This document shows, piece after piece, positions 16,600-25,327 of a stretch of DNA of 64,000 bases. Within the stretch, counting starts at the first letter, position 1; every line of letters begins with the position of its first letter. The stretch covers positions 3,224,001 to 3,288,000 of the forward strand of contig NZ_CP188257.1 of assembly GCF_049994355.1 (NCBI RefSeq), given 5' to 3'. Under the pieces are notes generated by a model. The model made no database searches. It was not told the DNA's origin and saw only the letters and a list, made by a program, of their open reading frames with translations. The position numbers and the translations under genes are program-made. This DNA is from Angustibacter sp049994355 (lineage in GTDB: Bacteria > Actinomycetota > Actinomycetes > Actinomycetales > Angustibacteraceae).

Positions 16600-18678
16600 C
16601 TAGGGGTGGGTCGCGGGGACCCTCTCCAGCAGTCGCTCGGCCAGCCACTCGGTGGCTTTGGGTCCCGGCATCGGCCGGGCCAGGAACCAGCCCTGAGCCG
16701 TGTCGCACGCCATGTCCTTGATGGCCCGCCAGGCCACCTGCGTCTCGATGCCCTCGGCGACCACGTGCAGGCCCAGGCCGTGTGCGAGGCGGGTGGTGGC
16801 GCGCACCACGACCGCGTCCTCCTCGACCACGGCCGCGCGGCTGACGAAGCTGCGGTCGATCTTGATCTCGGCCAGTGGCAGCTCGCGCAGCAGACGCAGC
16901 GAGGACCAACCCGTGCCGAAGTCGTCCAGCGAGAGCCGCACGCCCAGGTCGCACAGCGCCTGCAGCGTCAGCCGGGCCCGGTCCATGTCGGCCGTCAGCA
17001 CCCGCTCGGTGATCTCCAGGGTGAGCAGCTCGGCCGCCAGACCGTGCCGCTCGAGGGTCTGCGCGAGCCGGATCGGCATGGTGGCGTCGAGCAGGTCGCG
17101 GAACGAGACGTTGACGGCGACCGGCACCGTCATGCCCTGCCGTCCCCAGTCCGCCACCTGGGTCAGCGCGAGGTCCAGGATCACGTCGGTCAGCCGGTGC
17201 ATCAGGCCGGACTGCTCGGCCACCGGGATGAACTCGTCCGGTGGGACCAGGCCACGGACCGGGTGGTTCCAGCGGACCAGCGCCTCGACGCCGGTGACCG
17301 TCTGGTCGCGCAGGCTCGCCTTGGGCTGGTAGTGCAGCTCGATCTCGCCCTGCTCGATGGCGTTGCGCAGGCCGCTGATCAGGCCGATCCGGGACGTCGA
17401 GTTGGCGTCCCGCGCCGAGTCGTAGACCTCGACGCCGGTGCGGTCGGCCTTGGCCAGGTACATCGCGACGTCCGCGCGGGAGAACAGCACCTCGTACTCG
17501 GTCGCGTGGTCCGGCACCAGGGCGACGCCGATGCTGCCCTCGATGTCGATCAGCTGCCCGTCGATGACCAGCTCGGCATCCAGTGCGGCACGCACCCGCT
17601 CGGCGATCGTCACGGCCGCGTCGACGTCGCGAACCCGACGGGTCAGGACCGCGAACTCGTCGCCGCCGACGCGGACGACGGTGTCCTCGGGACGCAGGGT
17701 GTCCTTGAGCCGCCGGGCGACCTGCCGCAGCACCTCGTCGCCGACCGGGTGGCCCAGGACGTCGTTGACCTCTTTGAAGCGGTCGAGGTCGAGCAGGAAC
17801 AGGGCGCACGGCTCGCCGGTGCGCAGCGTCTCGGCGATCGCCTCGGAGGTCTCGGTGATCAGCCGCTTGCGGTTGGCCAGCCCCGTCAGGTCGTCGTGCT
17901 CGGCCAGGTGCTCGCTGCGCAGCGAGGCGGCGGCGCTGCGGTGGATCGCGTACATGGGCACGACGGTGAGCGCCACGAACGCGGGTGCGTGCTCCATCAG
18001 GACGGCGATCAGCGGGGCCAGGCCGAACTGGGCGGCCGACACCGTCGACTGGAAGCGCAGGTCGGACAGGAACTGGCGCCACGGCGAGACGCCGACGCTC
18101 ATCCCGATGGCCGTGGCTACCAGTAGGTCGTTGACCACGAAGCAGCAGACCCCGACGACGACGATGACCAGCAGGTCGCCGATGCTGCGGGGCGTCCAGG
18201 TCGAGCTCAGGGTGGGGTGGATGCCGGCCGCCGCCAGCACCAGCCAGCCGGCCGCGGCGCTCAGCACGTACTGCGCCACGTTGAACAGGTTGCGCACCAT
18301 GGCCTTGCGCGCGATGAGGCCGGCCAGCATGGCGGCGATCGCGTGCAGGATCACGGCCGGGACGAGGCCGAAGTGCAGCAGGACCGGGAACACGAAGGTG
18401 GTGGAGAGGGTGACTCCGAGCGGATCCGCCACCGAGGAGCCCATCACCGGCCGGATCTCGCCGAGCACGACCAGCACCAGGCAGGTGCCCAGGGCCAGGA
18501 TCTGGCCGGCGTCCATGGCGCTGATGTCGCCGCGGGACACCGTGCTGATCGCGTAGGCGAGAAGGCCGATACCGGCGGTGATCACGACCGCCAGGTACGT
18601 GAGGAACAGCCGCGGCCTGGGCGCAGAGCGCAGCAGGTGGTTGCGCGCCTCGTCGGCACCGCTCACGTACAGCCCCAC
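16600..18678 (-). CDS. Membrane-bound GGDEF-EAL bifunctional c-di-GMP enzyme
   Basis: 692 residues from a GTG at 18678; a second GTG at 18666 has more natural spacing from the GAGGAG and may be the real start. Residues 25-245 hold about seven hydrophobic segments forming a MASE-like sensor region. The GGDEF domain (about 262-425) has HDDLTGLANRKRL, an intact GGDEF motif at 338-342 and an RxxD product-inhibition site (RPED, 329-332). The EAL domain (about 435-685) has EALVRWNHP (465-467), EITERVL, DDFGTGWSSL, KIDRSFV and AEGIETQ, so the hydrolase residues appear intact. It should make or degrade c-di-GMP at the membrane. It sits directly upstream of gatCAB. Confidence 0.93.
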   Translation of the reverse strand: MGLYVSGADEARNHLLRSAPRPRLFLTYLAVVITAGIGLLAYAISTVSRGDISAMDAGQILALGTCLVLVVLGEIRPVMGSSVADPLGVTLSTTFVFPVLLHFGLVPAVILHAIAAMLAGLIARKAMVRNLFNVAQYVLSAAAGWLVLAAAGIHPTLSSTWTPRSIGDLLVIVVVGVCCFVVNDLLVATAIGMSVGVSPWRQFLSDLRFQSTVSAAQFGLAPLIAVLMEHAPAFVALTVVPMYAIHRSAAASLRSEHLAEHDDLTGLANRKRLITETSEAIAETLRTGEPCALFLLDLDRFKEVNDVLGHPVGDEVLRQVARRLKDTLRPEDTVVRVGGDEFAVLTRRVRDVDAAVTIAERVRAALDAELVIDGQLIDIEGSIGVALVPDHATEYEVLFSRADVAMYLAKADRTGVEVYDSARDANSTSRIGLISGLRNAIEQGEIELHYQPKASLRDQTVTGVEALVRWNHPVRGLVPPDEFIPVAEQSGLMHRLTDVILDLALTQVADWGRQGMTVPVAVNVSFRDLLDATMPIRLAQTLERHGLAAELLTLEITERVLTADMDRARLTLQALCDLGVRLSLDDFGTGWSSLRLLRELPLAEIKIDRSFVSRAAVVEEDAVVVRATTRLAHGLGLHVVAEGIETQVAWRAIKDMACDTAQGWFLARPMPGPKATEWLAERLLERVPATHP

Positions 18679-18762
18679 TCCTCGGTATGAGCGCCTTGAG
18701 GCTGGCGCGCAGACGTCTCGACACCTGTGCCATCGGCAGCGGGGGGCGGTTCCTGAGAGATC

Positions 18763-20871
18763 TCAGGTCACGGCGTCCGGCCCCTGATCCAGCAGGCGTC
18801 GGAAGCCCGCCTCGTCGAGCACCGGGACGCCGAGCTGGACGGCCTTGTCGTGCTTGCTGCCGGGGCTGTCGCCGACCACCACGAAGGCGGTCTTCTTGGA
18901 CACCGAGCCCGAGGCCTTGCCGCCTCGGGCCAGGATCGCCTCCCTGGCCTCGTCCCGGCTGAACCCCTCGAGGGAACCGGTGACGACCAGGGTCAGCCCC
19001 TCGAGCGTGCGCGGCACGGAGTCGTCGCGCTCCTGCGCCATCCGCACGCCGTCACGGGCCCACTTCTCGACGACCTGGGCGTGCCAGTCGACCTCGAACC
19101 ACTCGCGGACCGCCTCGGCGATGACCGGCCCGACGCCGTCCACGGCGGCCAGCTCGTCCTGGCTCGCTGCCCGGATGGCGTCGATGCCGGCCAGCTCGGT
19201 AGCCAGTGCGCGGGCCGCCGTCGGCCCCACGTGCCGGATCGACAGAGCCACGATCACCCGCCACAACGGCTGCCGCTTGGCCTTGACGAGGTTCTCCAGC
19301 AGCTTGTGGCCGTTCGCGGACAGCTCGCCGTCCTTGCGGGTGAACAGCGGCACCGTGCGCAGCTGCTCCTCGGTTAAAGCGAACAGGTCACCCTCGTCCT
19401 GCACCACACCGGCGTCCAGCAGGGACTGCGCGGCTTCGAAGCCCATGGCCTCGATGTCGAAGGCCCCTCGCGAGGCGACGTGGAACAGCCGCTCGCGCAG
19501 CTGGGCCGGGCAGGACCGGGAGTTCGGGCAGCGGATGTCGACGTCCCCCTCGCGCTGCTGCGCCAGCGTGGTGCCGCAGGACGGGCACTCGGTGGGCATC
19601 ACGAACTCCCGGGCGTCGTCCGGGCGTAGGTCGATCACCGGGCCCAGCACCTCCGGGATCACGTCACCGGCCTTGCGCAGCACCACCGTGTCGCCGATCA
19701 GCACGCCCTTGCGGCGCACCTCGTCCGCGTTGTGCAGGGTGGCCATCTCGACCGTGGATCCGGAGACCAGCACCGGCTCCATCACGGCGAAGGGTGTGAC
19801 CCGACCGGTGCGCCCGACGTTGACCCGGATGTCGAGCAGCTTGGTGGTGACCTCCTCCGGTGGGTACTTGTAGGCGATAGCCCAGCGAGGCGCTCGGCTG
19901 GTGGAGCCCAGCCGCCGCTGCGCGGCCAGCTCGTCGATCTTCACCACGATGCCGTCGATGTCGTGCTCGAGGTCGTGGCGGTGCTCGCCGTAGTGCTCGA
20001 CGAAGGCCAGCACGTCGTCCACCGTCTCGAGCACCTTCGCCCGGTCGCTGACCGGCAGCCCCCAACCGCCGAGCAGCTCGTACGCCTGGGACTGCCGGGT
20101 GAGGTCGATGCCATGGGTGTCGAAGCCCCGCCGGGCGCCGATGCCGTGCACGAGCAGGTGCAGCGGCCGGGTCGCGGTGACCCTGGGGTCCTTCTGCCGC
20201 AAAGACCCGGAGGCCGCGTTGCGCGGGTTGGCGAACGGTGCCCTGCCGGCCTCGACCAGGCTGGCGTTGAGGTCGGCGAAGGCCTCGGTCGGGAAGAAGA
20301 TCTCGCCGCGCACCTCCACCAGCTCGGGGACGCCGTCGCCGTCGAGCTGCCCGGGGACGTCGCGCAGCGTCCGGACGTTGAGCGTGACGTCCTCCCCCGT
20401 ACGGCCGTCGCCGCGGGTCGCCGCCCGCACCAGCCGTCCGCTCTCGTAGACCAGGTCGATCGCCAGGCCGTCGATCTTCAGCTCGCACAGCCACGTCACC
20501 GGCGTCCCGGCCGCCTGAGCCGCGCGCTCCATCCACGCGCGCAGCTCGTCGAGGCTGAAGACGTTGTCCAGGCTGAGCAGCCGCTCGAGGTGGTCGACCG
20601 CGGCGAAGTCCGTCGAGAACGTGCCGCCGACGACCTGGGAGGGACTGTCCGGCGTCCGCAGCCCGGGGTGCTGCTCCTCGAGCGCCTCCAGCTCGTGCAG
20701 CAGCCGGTCGAACTCGCCGTCGCTGACCGTCGGCGCCTCGCGGATGTAGTAGGCGAAGCGGTGGCCGCGGATCTGCTCGGCCAGGTCCGTCCAGCGGTGC
20801 CGGGCGTCGTCCGGGATCTCGTCCAGCTCGACGGAGGGCGCGGGCAGCTCGGCGTCGGTCACGTGCGTCAT
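18763..20871 (-). CDS. ligA: NAD-dependent DNA ligase LigA
   Basis: 702 residues, normal for the family. LigA seals nicks during replication and repair using NAD+. Visible parts are the Ia domain (YYIREAPTVSDGEFDRLLHELEALE), the adenylation site CELKIDGLAIDL with the AMP-accepting Lys132, TRGDGRTGEDVT, VEVRGEIFFP, ANPRNAASGSLRQKDP, and DGIVVKID. The OB domain contains VGRTGRVTPFAVMEPV. A four-Cys zinc finger (CPSCGTT...CPNSRSCPAQ), the helix-hairpin-helix repeats (AVDGVGPVIAEAVREWF) and a C-terminal BRCT domain (about 625-702, LTLVVTGSLEGFSRDEA) complete it. The start is ATG 20871; a longer open frame upstream is not part of the gene. Confidence 0.97.
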   Translation of the reverse strand: MTHVTDAELPAPSVELDEIPDDARHRWTDLAEQIRGHRFAYYIREAPTVSDGEFDRLLHELEALEEQHPGLRTPDSPSQVVGGTFSTDFAAVDHLERLLSLDNVFSLDELRAWMERAAQAAGTPVTWLCELKIDGLAIDLVYESGRLVRAATRGDGRTGEDVTLNVRTLRDVPGQLDGDGVPELVEVRGEIFFPTEAFADLNASLVEAGRAPFANPRNAASGSLRQKDPRVTATRPLHLLVHGIGARRGFDTHGIDLTRQSQAYELLGGWGLPVSDRAKVLETVDDVLAFVEHYGEHRHDLEHDIDGIVVKIDELAAQRRLGSTSRAPRWAIAYKYPPEEVTTKLLDIRVNVGRTGRVTPFAVMEPVLVSGSTVEMATLHNADEVRRKGVLIGDTVVLRKAGDVIPEVLGPVIDLRPDDAREFVMPTECPSCGTTLAQQREGDVDIRCPNSRSCPAQLRERLFHVASRGAFDIEAMGFEAAQSLLDAGVVQDEGDLFALTEEQLRTVPLFTRKDGELSANGHKLLENLVKAKRQPLWRVIVALSIRHVGPTAARALATELAGIDAIRAASQDELAAVDGVGPVIAEAVREWFEVDWHAQVVEKWARDGVRMAQERDDSVPRTLEGLTLVVTGSLEGFSRDEAREAILARGGKASGSVSKKTAFVVVGDSPGSKHDKAVQLGVPVLDEAGFRRLLDQGPDAVT

Positions 20872-20918
20872 TCTGCACCGCGGCACCGACAGTGAGGGGG
20901 TCGACCAGGTGGGCGGGT

Positions 20919-21869
20919 TCAGCGAGGGATGTAGGTGACGTGGATGCCCCAGAGGCAGGTCAGCGCCACAGCGGCATACGTGACACCGATGGCCAGGCGC
21001 ACGTTCGGCTCGACCTCGTAGTACGAGCCGGCCTCGCCGTTGCGGCGCTCTCTCCACCGCCGGACCATCTCGACGACACCGAGGAAGAGGACGAAGACCA
21101 GGACGGGGGACGGCATGAAGTACAGGACCGCGAGGGCGCCCGCCATGCCGACCCACCAGACAGCCGGGTGCAGCGCGCCGGCGATGCGACCACCGTCCAG
21201 CGGGAGCATCGGTAGCAGGTTGAACAGGTTGAGGAAGAAACCCGCGAAGGCAAGGGCCTGGAGCAGCCGGGAGTCGAACGCCTGCGAGAGCGCGTACGTG
21301 GCCAGCGACGCCGCCAGGCCGAACCCGGGCCCGGCAAGCGCACCGATGGACTCCTGGGTGACGCTGCGCGGCATCTCCTTCATCGTGACGAAGGCGCCCA
21401 TGAAGGGGATGAACGTCGGGGCGGAGACCTTCACGCCCTGGGCGCGGAGCACGATGACGTGACCGATCTCGTGGACCGCGATGAGGGCGACGAAGCCGAC
21501 GGCGTACCACCAGCCGAAGATGAACGCGTAGGCGGCGACGCTGATCGCCATGGAGGCTGCGACCTTGAACTTGACCAGGAACGCGAGGGCCTTGAGGCCG
21601 AACAGCATCTTGAACAGGCCGCCCTTGGCGGCGGCGCCGGCACCGGCGGCTGCGGGGCCGGCCGCCTTCTTGCTCGTCCCGAGCCAGGTGCGCTTCGTCT
21701 CGTCCGGTCCGCGGTGGGCGGGCGAGGCGTTGAGCGACTCGTAGGGGTGCGGTACCGGTCCGACCGCGCCGTACGGCACGGGCTGCGCGGGGCCACCAGC
21801 CGGGCGGGGCGGTGCGAAGAAGCCGTACGGGTCGTCGGCGGGACCGGGGCGGGCGGTGGGCTCGGACAC
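20919..21869 (-). CDS. Site-2 protease family membrane metalloprotease (M50)
   Basis: 316 residues. A Pro/Gly/Ala-rich cytoplasmic leader of about 80 residues precedes five or six membrane segments. The zinc site is HEIGH (His133, Glu134, His137) inside VGFVALIAVHEIGHVIVLRAQG, and the third ligand is Asp225 in LFNLLPMLPLDGGRIAGAL, the standard M50 pair. Members cut transmembrane substrates within the membrane and often release regulators or signal-peptide remnants. There is no PDZ domain, so substrate gating differs from RseP. It lies between ligA and the MetE-like gene on the same strand with a short gap, although no functional link is implied. Confidence 0.9.
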   Translation of the reverse strand: MSEPTARPGPADDPYGFFAPPRPAGGPAQPVPYGAVGPVPHPYESLNASPAHRGPDETKRTWLGTSKKAAGPAAAGAGAAAKGGLFKMLFGLKALAFLVKFKVAASMAISVAAYAFIFGWWYAVGFVALIAVHEIGHVIVLRAQGVKVSAPTFIPFMGAFVTMKEMPRSVTQESIGALAGPGFGLAASLATYALSQAFDSRLLQALAFAGFFLNLFNLLPMLPLDGGRIAGALHPAVWWVGMAGALAVLYFMPSPVLVFVLFLGVVEMVRRWRERRNGEAGSYYEVEPNVRLAIGVTYAAVALTCLWGIHVTYIPR

Positions 21870-21962
21870 GAGTCCATGGTGCCTGCAGGACGAGCACCGG
21901 CGGTCATCAGGTTCTCTGTTTCGCCGAAAACGGCCGAGAAATTGACCCGTCTGGCCGCCTGC

Positions 21963-22946
21963 TCAGCCCTGAGCGCGCTCGGCCAGCTCGCGGGCGGTCT
22001 CACGCGCACGGGTCAGGGCGGCGCGGGCGCCGTGCGGGCTGGCCCCGGCCAGCCCGCAGGTCGGCGTCACCACCACCTGCTCCAGGTCACGGACCGGCAG
22101 GCCGACGTCGGACCACCACCGAGCCACCCGAGCCGACAGGGTGGCCGCGCCGGGCAGCTCACCGAGCGTCGGCACGACCCCGGCCCACAGCGCCACGCCG
22201 GCCTCGACCGACGCCGCCACCGACTCCCAGCCGGCCGGACCGAGCAGGGTGACGTCGACCGCAATCGCCTGTGCGCCGGCGTCACGCAGCAGCCCGATCG
22301 GGACGTCGGGCGCGCAGCAGTGCACCGCGGTGGACCCACCCGCCTCGACCGCGGCGGCCAGCACGCTCGCCAGGCCCTGCTGCACCTCGAGCGCCGGCAC
22401 GGCGCGCAGCCGACCGAAGCCGGACGCGGTGGGCACCCGCCCCTCGAGCACGGCGGGCAACGCGGGCTCGTCCAGCTGGACGACCGGCTCGGCTCCCGGA
22501 ACCAGCCGGACGACGTCCGCGACCAGCTCGCGCACCGTCTGAGCCATCGACTCGAGCAGGTCACGGGTGGCACCGCGGTCCACGACTGCCCGCTCGCCAC
22601 GAGGCAGCCAGACGGTCGAGGCGAGGGTCCAGGGCCCGGCCAGCTGCACCTTGAGGAGCCCGGCGTAGCCGTCGAACGCAGAGGCCATCCGGTCCAGGTC
22701 CTCGCGCCAGAACGCCTCGGCGCGGGCCTGGTCGCGGCCGGGCCGGTCCACCAGCCGCCAGCCGCCGGGCTGCAGGTCGATGGGCAGGCTGACCAGCCTC
22801 GCCGCGGCCCGTCCGATCAGGTCCGCCCCCGGGCCGCGGGACGGCAGCTCGGGCAGGAAGGGCAGCTCCGTGAGCTCGCCCCGGACCACCGCGAGCGCCT
22901 CGGCCACATCGGTGCCGGGCCAGGATCCGATCCCGGTCGCGCTCAC
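21963..22946 (-). CDS. Cobalamin-independent methionine synthase-like protein (MetE C-terminal fold)
   Basis: 327 residues from a GTG at 22946 that overlaps the mnmA stop (GTGA). It corresponds only to the C-terminal catalytic barrel of MetE: ATGIGSWPGTDVAEAL at the N-terminus, VVQLDEPALPAVLEG, the zinc ligands His209 and Cys211 in TAVHCCAPD, LWAGVVPTLGE, and Cys297 in VVVTPTCGLAGASP. Full MetE is about 750 residues, so this is a stand-alone short form, similar in type and position to Rv3015c of M. tuberculosis. It may transfer methyl groups from a non-folate donor or have a sulfur-related role with its neighbours mnmA and cysteine desulfurase; that is inference. Confidence 0.85.
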   Translation of the reverse strand: MSATGIGSWPGTDVAEALAVVRGELTELPFLPELPSRGPGADLIGRAAARLVSLPIDLQPGGWRLVDRPGRDQARAEAFWREDLDRMASAFDGYAGLLKVQLAGPWTLASTVWLPRGERAVVDRGATRDLLESMAQTVRELVADVVRLVPGAEPVVQLDEPALPAVLEGRVPTASGFGRLRAVPALEVQQGLASVLAAAVEAGGSTAVHCCAPDVPIGLLRDAGAQAIAVDVTLLGPAGWESVAASVEAGVALWAGVVPTLGELPGAATLSARVARWWSDVGLPVRDLEQVVVTPTCGLAGASPHGARAALTRARETARELAERAQG

Positions 22947-24019
22947 CGCCGGGTGGCCGTGATGGTTGCCGACCCGACCACTCGGGTGCCGCTGTACAGG
23001 ACGACGGCCTGCCCCGTCGCGACGCCACGGATCGGCTGGCGCAGCTCGACCTGCACCGAGCCGTCGGGCCGCACCTCGGCGACGGCCGGCACCGCCTCGC
23101 CATGGGCGCGGACCTGTGCGGTCACCTCGACCGGACCGTCGGGCACGGCACCGCACCAACGCTGCCGGTCGCCGACCACCACGCGGACGTCCAGCGCCTC
23201 GGCGGGGCCGACGACGACGGTGTTGGTCACCGGCTGGATGTCCAGCACGTAGCGCGGCCTGCCGTCCGGCGCGGGGCGGCCGATCGAGAGTCCCTTGCGC
23301 TGTCCGACGGTGAACCCGTAGGCGCCCTGGTGCTCGCCGAGCACCTCGCCGGACTCGTCCGTCACCTGACCCGGGCGCGATCCGAGCCGGCGCTCCAGCC
23401 ACCCCCGGGTGTCGCCGTCCGCGATGAAGCAGATGTCGTGACTGTCCGGCTTGTCGGCGACCGCGAGCCCGCGGCGGGCGGCCTCGGCCCGGACGTCGAC
23501 CTTGTCGGTGTCGCCGAGCGGGAACATCGCCCGGGCCAGCTGGTCGGCGGTCAGCACGCCGAGCACGTAGGACTGGTCCTTGCCGTGGTCCACGGCGCGG
23601 TGCAGCTCCGGCCCGGACTCCCCCGCCCGGACCTGGGCGTAGTGCCCGGTGCAGAGCGCGTCGAAACCCAGCGCTACCGCCTTGTCCAGCAGCGCCGAGA
23701 ACTTGATGGTCTCGTTGCAGCGCAGGCACGGGTTGGGGGTGCGGCCGGCCTCGTACTCCGCGACGAAATCCTCGACGACGGCCTCGGCGAACTGCTCGGA
23801 CAGGTCCCACACGTAGTACGGGATGCCGAGGACGTCGGCCACCCGGCGCGCGTCGTGGGCGTCCTCGACGGTGCAGCAGCCGCGGGCCCCGGTGCGCAAC
23901 GTGGCCGGGTTGCGGGACAGCGCCAGATGGACGCCGACCACCTCGTGGCCAGCCTCGACCGCACGCGCCGCGGCCACGCCGGAGTCGACCCCGCCGCTCA
24001 TCGCGGCCAGGACCCTCAT
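22943..24019 (-). CDS. mnmA: tRNA-specific 2-thiouridylase MnmA
   Basis: 358 residues. MnmA thiolates U34 of tRNAs for Lys, Glu and Gln, using sulfur passed from a cysteine desulfurase. The PP-loop is LAAMSGGVDSGVAAARA. The catalytic cysteines are Cys98 in TPNPCLRCNE and Cys197 in SHDICFIADGD. Other signatures are ALCTGHYAQV, KDQSYVLGVL, FPLGDTDKVDVRAEA, and the tRNA-binding and beta-barrel pieces AYGFTVGQRKGLSI and YVLDIQPVTNTVVVG. The start (ATG 24019) overlaps the stop of the desulfurase gene by four bases, so donor and user are translationally coupled. Confidence 0.95.
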   Translation of the reverse strand: MRVLAAMSGGVDSGVAAARAVEAGHEVVGVHLALSRNPATLRTGARGCCTVEDAHDARRVADVLGIPYYVWDLSEQFAEAVVEDFVAEYEAGRTPNPCLRCNETIKFSALLDKAVALGFDALCTGHYAQVRAGESGPELHRAVDHGKDQSYVLGVLTADQLARAMFPLGDTDKVDVRAEAARRGLAVADKPDSHDICFIADGDTRGWLERRLGSRPGQVTDESGEVLGEHQGAYGFTVGQRKGLSIGRPAPDGRPRYVLDIQPVTNTVVVGPAEALDVRVVVGDRQRWCGAVPDGPVEVTAQVRAHGEAVPAVAEVRPDGSVQVELRQPIRGVATGQAVVLYSGTRVVGSATITATRR

Positions 24020-25209
24020 CGGCCGGCCCCGGCGGCGGCCACTGCCCCGGCGCCACGGGCCCGGGCCACCGCGGCGGGCAGCGCGGCCAGCACGGCGGCG
24101 ACGTCCGCCTCGGTGGAGGTGTGACCGAGCGAGAGCCGAAGCGCGGAGCGCACCTCTGCCTCCGGCATGCCCATCGCGAGCAGGACGTGGCTGGGCTGCG
24201 GTACGCCGGCCTGGCAGGCCGAGCCGGTCGAGCACTCGATGCCCTGGGCATCGAGGAGGTAGAGCAGCGAGTCGCCGTCGCAGCCCTCGAACGAGAGGTT
24301 GAGCAGTCCGGGCAGCCGACCGGCCGGGTCGGGGTCGCCGTGCACGACGAAGTCCGGGACCTGGGCGCGGATACCCGCGACCAGCGCCTCGCGCAGCGCG
24401 GTCAGCCGGACCCGGGTGCCGGCCAGCTCGTCGGCCGCGATGCCAGCGGCCACGGCGAACGCGCGGATCGCCGGCTCGTCCAGGGTGCCGCTGCGAACCT
24501 GACGCTCCTGGCCGCCGCCATGCACCAGCGGGGACAGCTCGGCACCGCGGACGGCGACCAGCGCGCCGACGCCGACCGGTCCGCCGATCTTGTGGCCGGT
24601 GACACTCATCAGGTCGAGCCCGCTGCGGGCGAAGTCGACCGGCACCTTGCCCACCGCCTGCACGGAGTCAGAGTGCACCGGGATGCCGTGCTCGTGGGCG
24701 ATCTGGACCACCTCGGCGACCGGCTGCACGGTGCCCACCTCGTTGTTGGCCCACATCACGCTGACCAGCGCGACGGACGCCGGGTCCTGCTCGATCGCGG
24801 CCCGCAGGGCATCCAGCCGCAGCCGGCCCACCGCGTCCACGGGCAGCCAGACCGCCTCGGCACCCTCGTCGTCCACCAGGGCCTGGGCGGCGTCCATCAC
24901 CGCGTGGTGCTCGATCGAGCTGACCAGCACGCGGTGCCGGCGCGGGTCGGCGGCCCGGCGGGCGCGGTAGGTGCCCTTGACCGCGAGGTTGTCGGCCTCG
25001 GTCCCGCCGGAGGTGAAGACGACCTCGCTCGGGCTGGCGCCGACGGCCCGCGCCAGCTGCTCGCGGGACTCCTCGACGACCCGCCGGGCCCGCCGCCCGG
25101 CCGTGTGCAGGGACGACGGGTTCCCGACGACGGACAGCTCGGCCACCATCGCCTCGATGGCCTGGGGCAGCATCGGCGTGGTCGCCGCGTGGTCGAGGTA
25201 GACGCTCAC
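24016..25209 (-). CDS. Cysteine desulfurase (NifS/IscS class), sulfur donor for MnmA
   Basis: 397 residues from a GTG at 25209. A PLP enzyme that removes sulfur from cysteine as a protein persulfide. Evidence: the N-terminal YLDHAATTPMLPQAIEAM, FTSGGTEADNLAVKG, SSIEHHAVMDA, NNEVGTVQPVAEV, and the PLP lysine Lys207 in LMSVTGHKIGGPVGVGAL. The mobile loop ECSTGSACQAGVPQPSHVL carries the persulfide cysteine (Cys332) and one extra cysteine (Cys326). It resembles IscS of M. tuberculosis (Rv3025c) in type and in its coupling to the thiouridylase gene. The C-terminal tail is Ala/Gly-rich. A very long hairpin separates it from etfA upstream. Confidence 0.93.
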   Translation of the reverse strand: MSVYLDHAATTPMLPQAIEAMVAELSVVGNPSSLHTAGRRARRVVEESREQLARAVGASPSEVVFTSGGTEADNLAVKGTYRARRAADPRRHRVLVSSIEHHAVMDAAQALVDDEGAEAVWLPVDAVGRLRLDALRAAIEQDPASVALVSVMWANNEVGTVQPVAEVVQIAHEHGIPVHSDSVQAVGKVPVDFARSGLDLMSVTGHKIGGPVGVGALVAVRGAELSPLVHGGGQERQVRSGTLDEPAIRAFAVAAGIAADELAGTRVRLTALREALVAGIRAQVPDFVVHGDPDPAGRLPGLLNLSFEGCDGDSLLYLLDAQGIECSTGSACQAGVPQPSHVLLAMGMPEAEVRSALRLSLGHTSTEADVAAVLAALPAAVARARGAGAVAAAGAGR

Positions 25210-25226
25210 CGTCTCAGTCTAGGTCG

Positions 25227-25319
25227 CTTGCTCACCTCGGCCCGCCTTGCTCAGCTCGACCCGCTCCGCTGGCGCGGATCGGCGGTCTGAGCTGAGCAAG
25301 GCGGGCGCGGGTGAGCAAG
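25227..25319 (-). terminator. Very long hairpin (31-bp arms) downstream of etfA
   Basis: The left arm at 25227-25257 and the right arm at 25289-25319 are complementary over 31 bases with only three adjacent mismatches, around a 31-base GC-rich loop that can fold again. It starts nine bases after the etfA stop and ends 18 bases before the desulfurase start. There is no T-run, but GC-rich hairpins without one often end transcription in Actinomycetota. The arms are much longer than in a normal terminator. Confidence 0.6.
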
Positions 25320-25327
25320 GGGTCAGG

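Noticed and set aside
15328..18126. A 932-codon open frame on the plus strand
   Set aside because: It runs antisense to gatA, gatC and the GGDEF-EAL gene, all with clear family motifs. Its sequence is rich in Gln, His and Arg, as expected from reading high-GC genes backwards.
18763..21897. A 1044-codon frame covering LigA and sequence upstream
   Set aside because: The upstream third is an antisense or shifted reading of the site-2 protease gene. The LigA start at 20871 fits the family.
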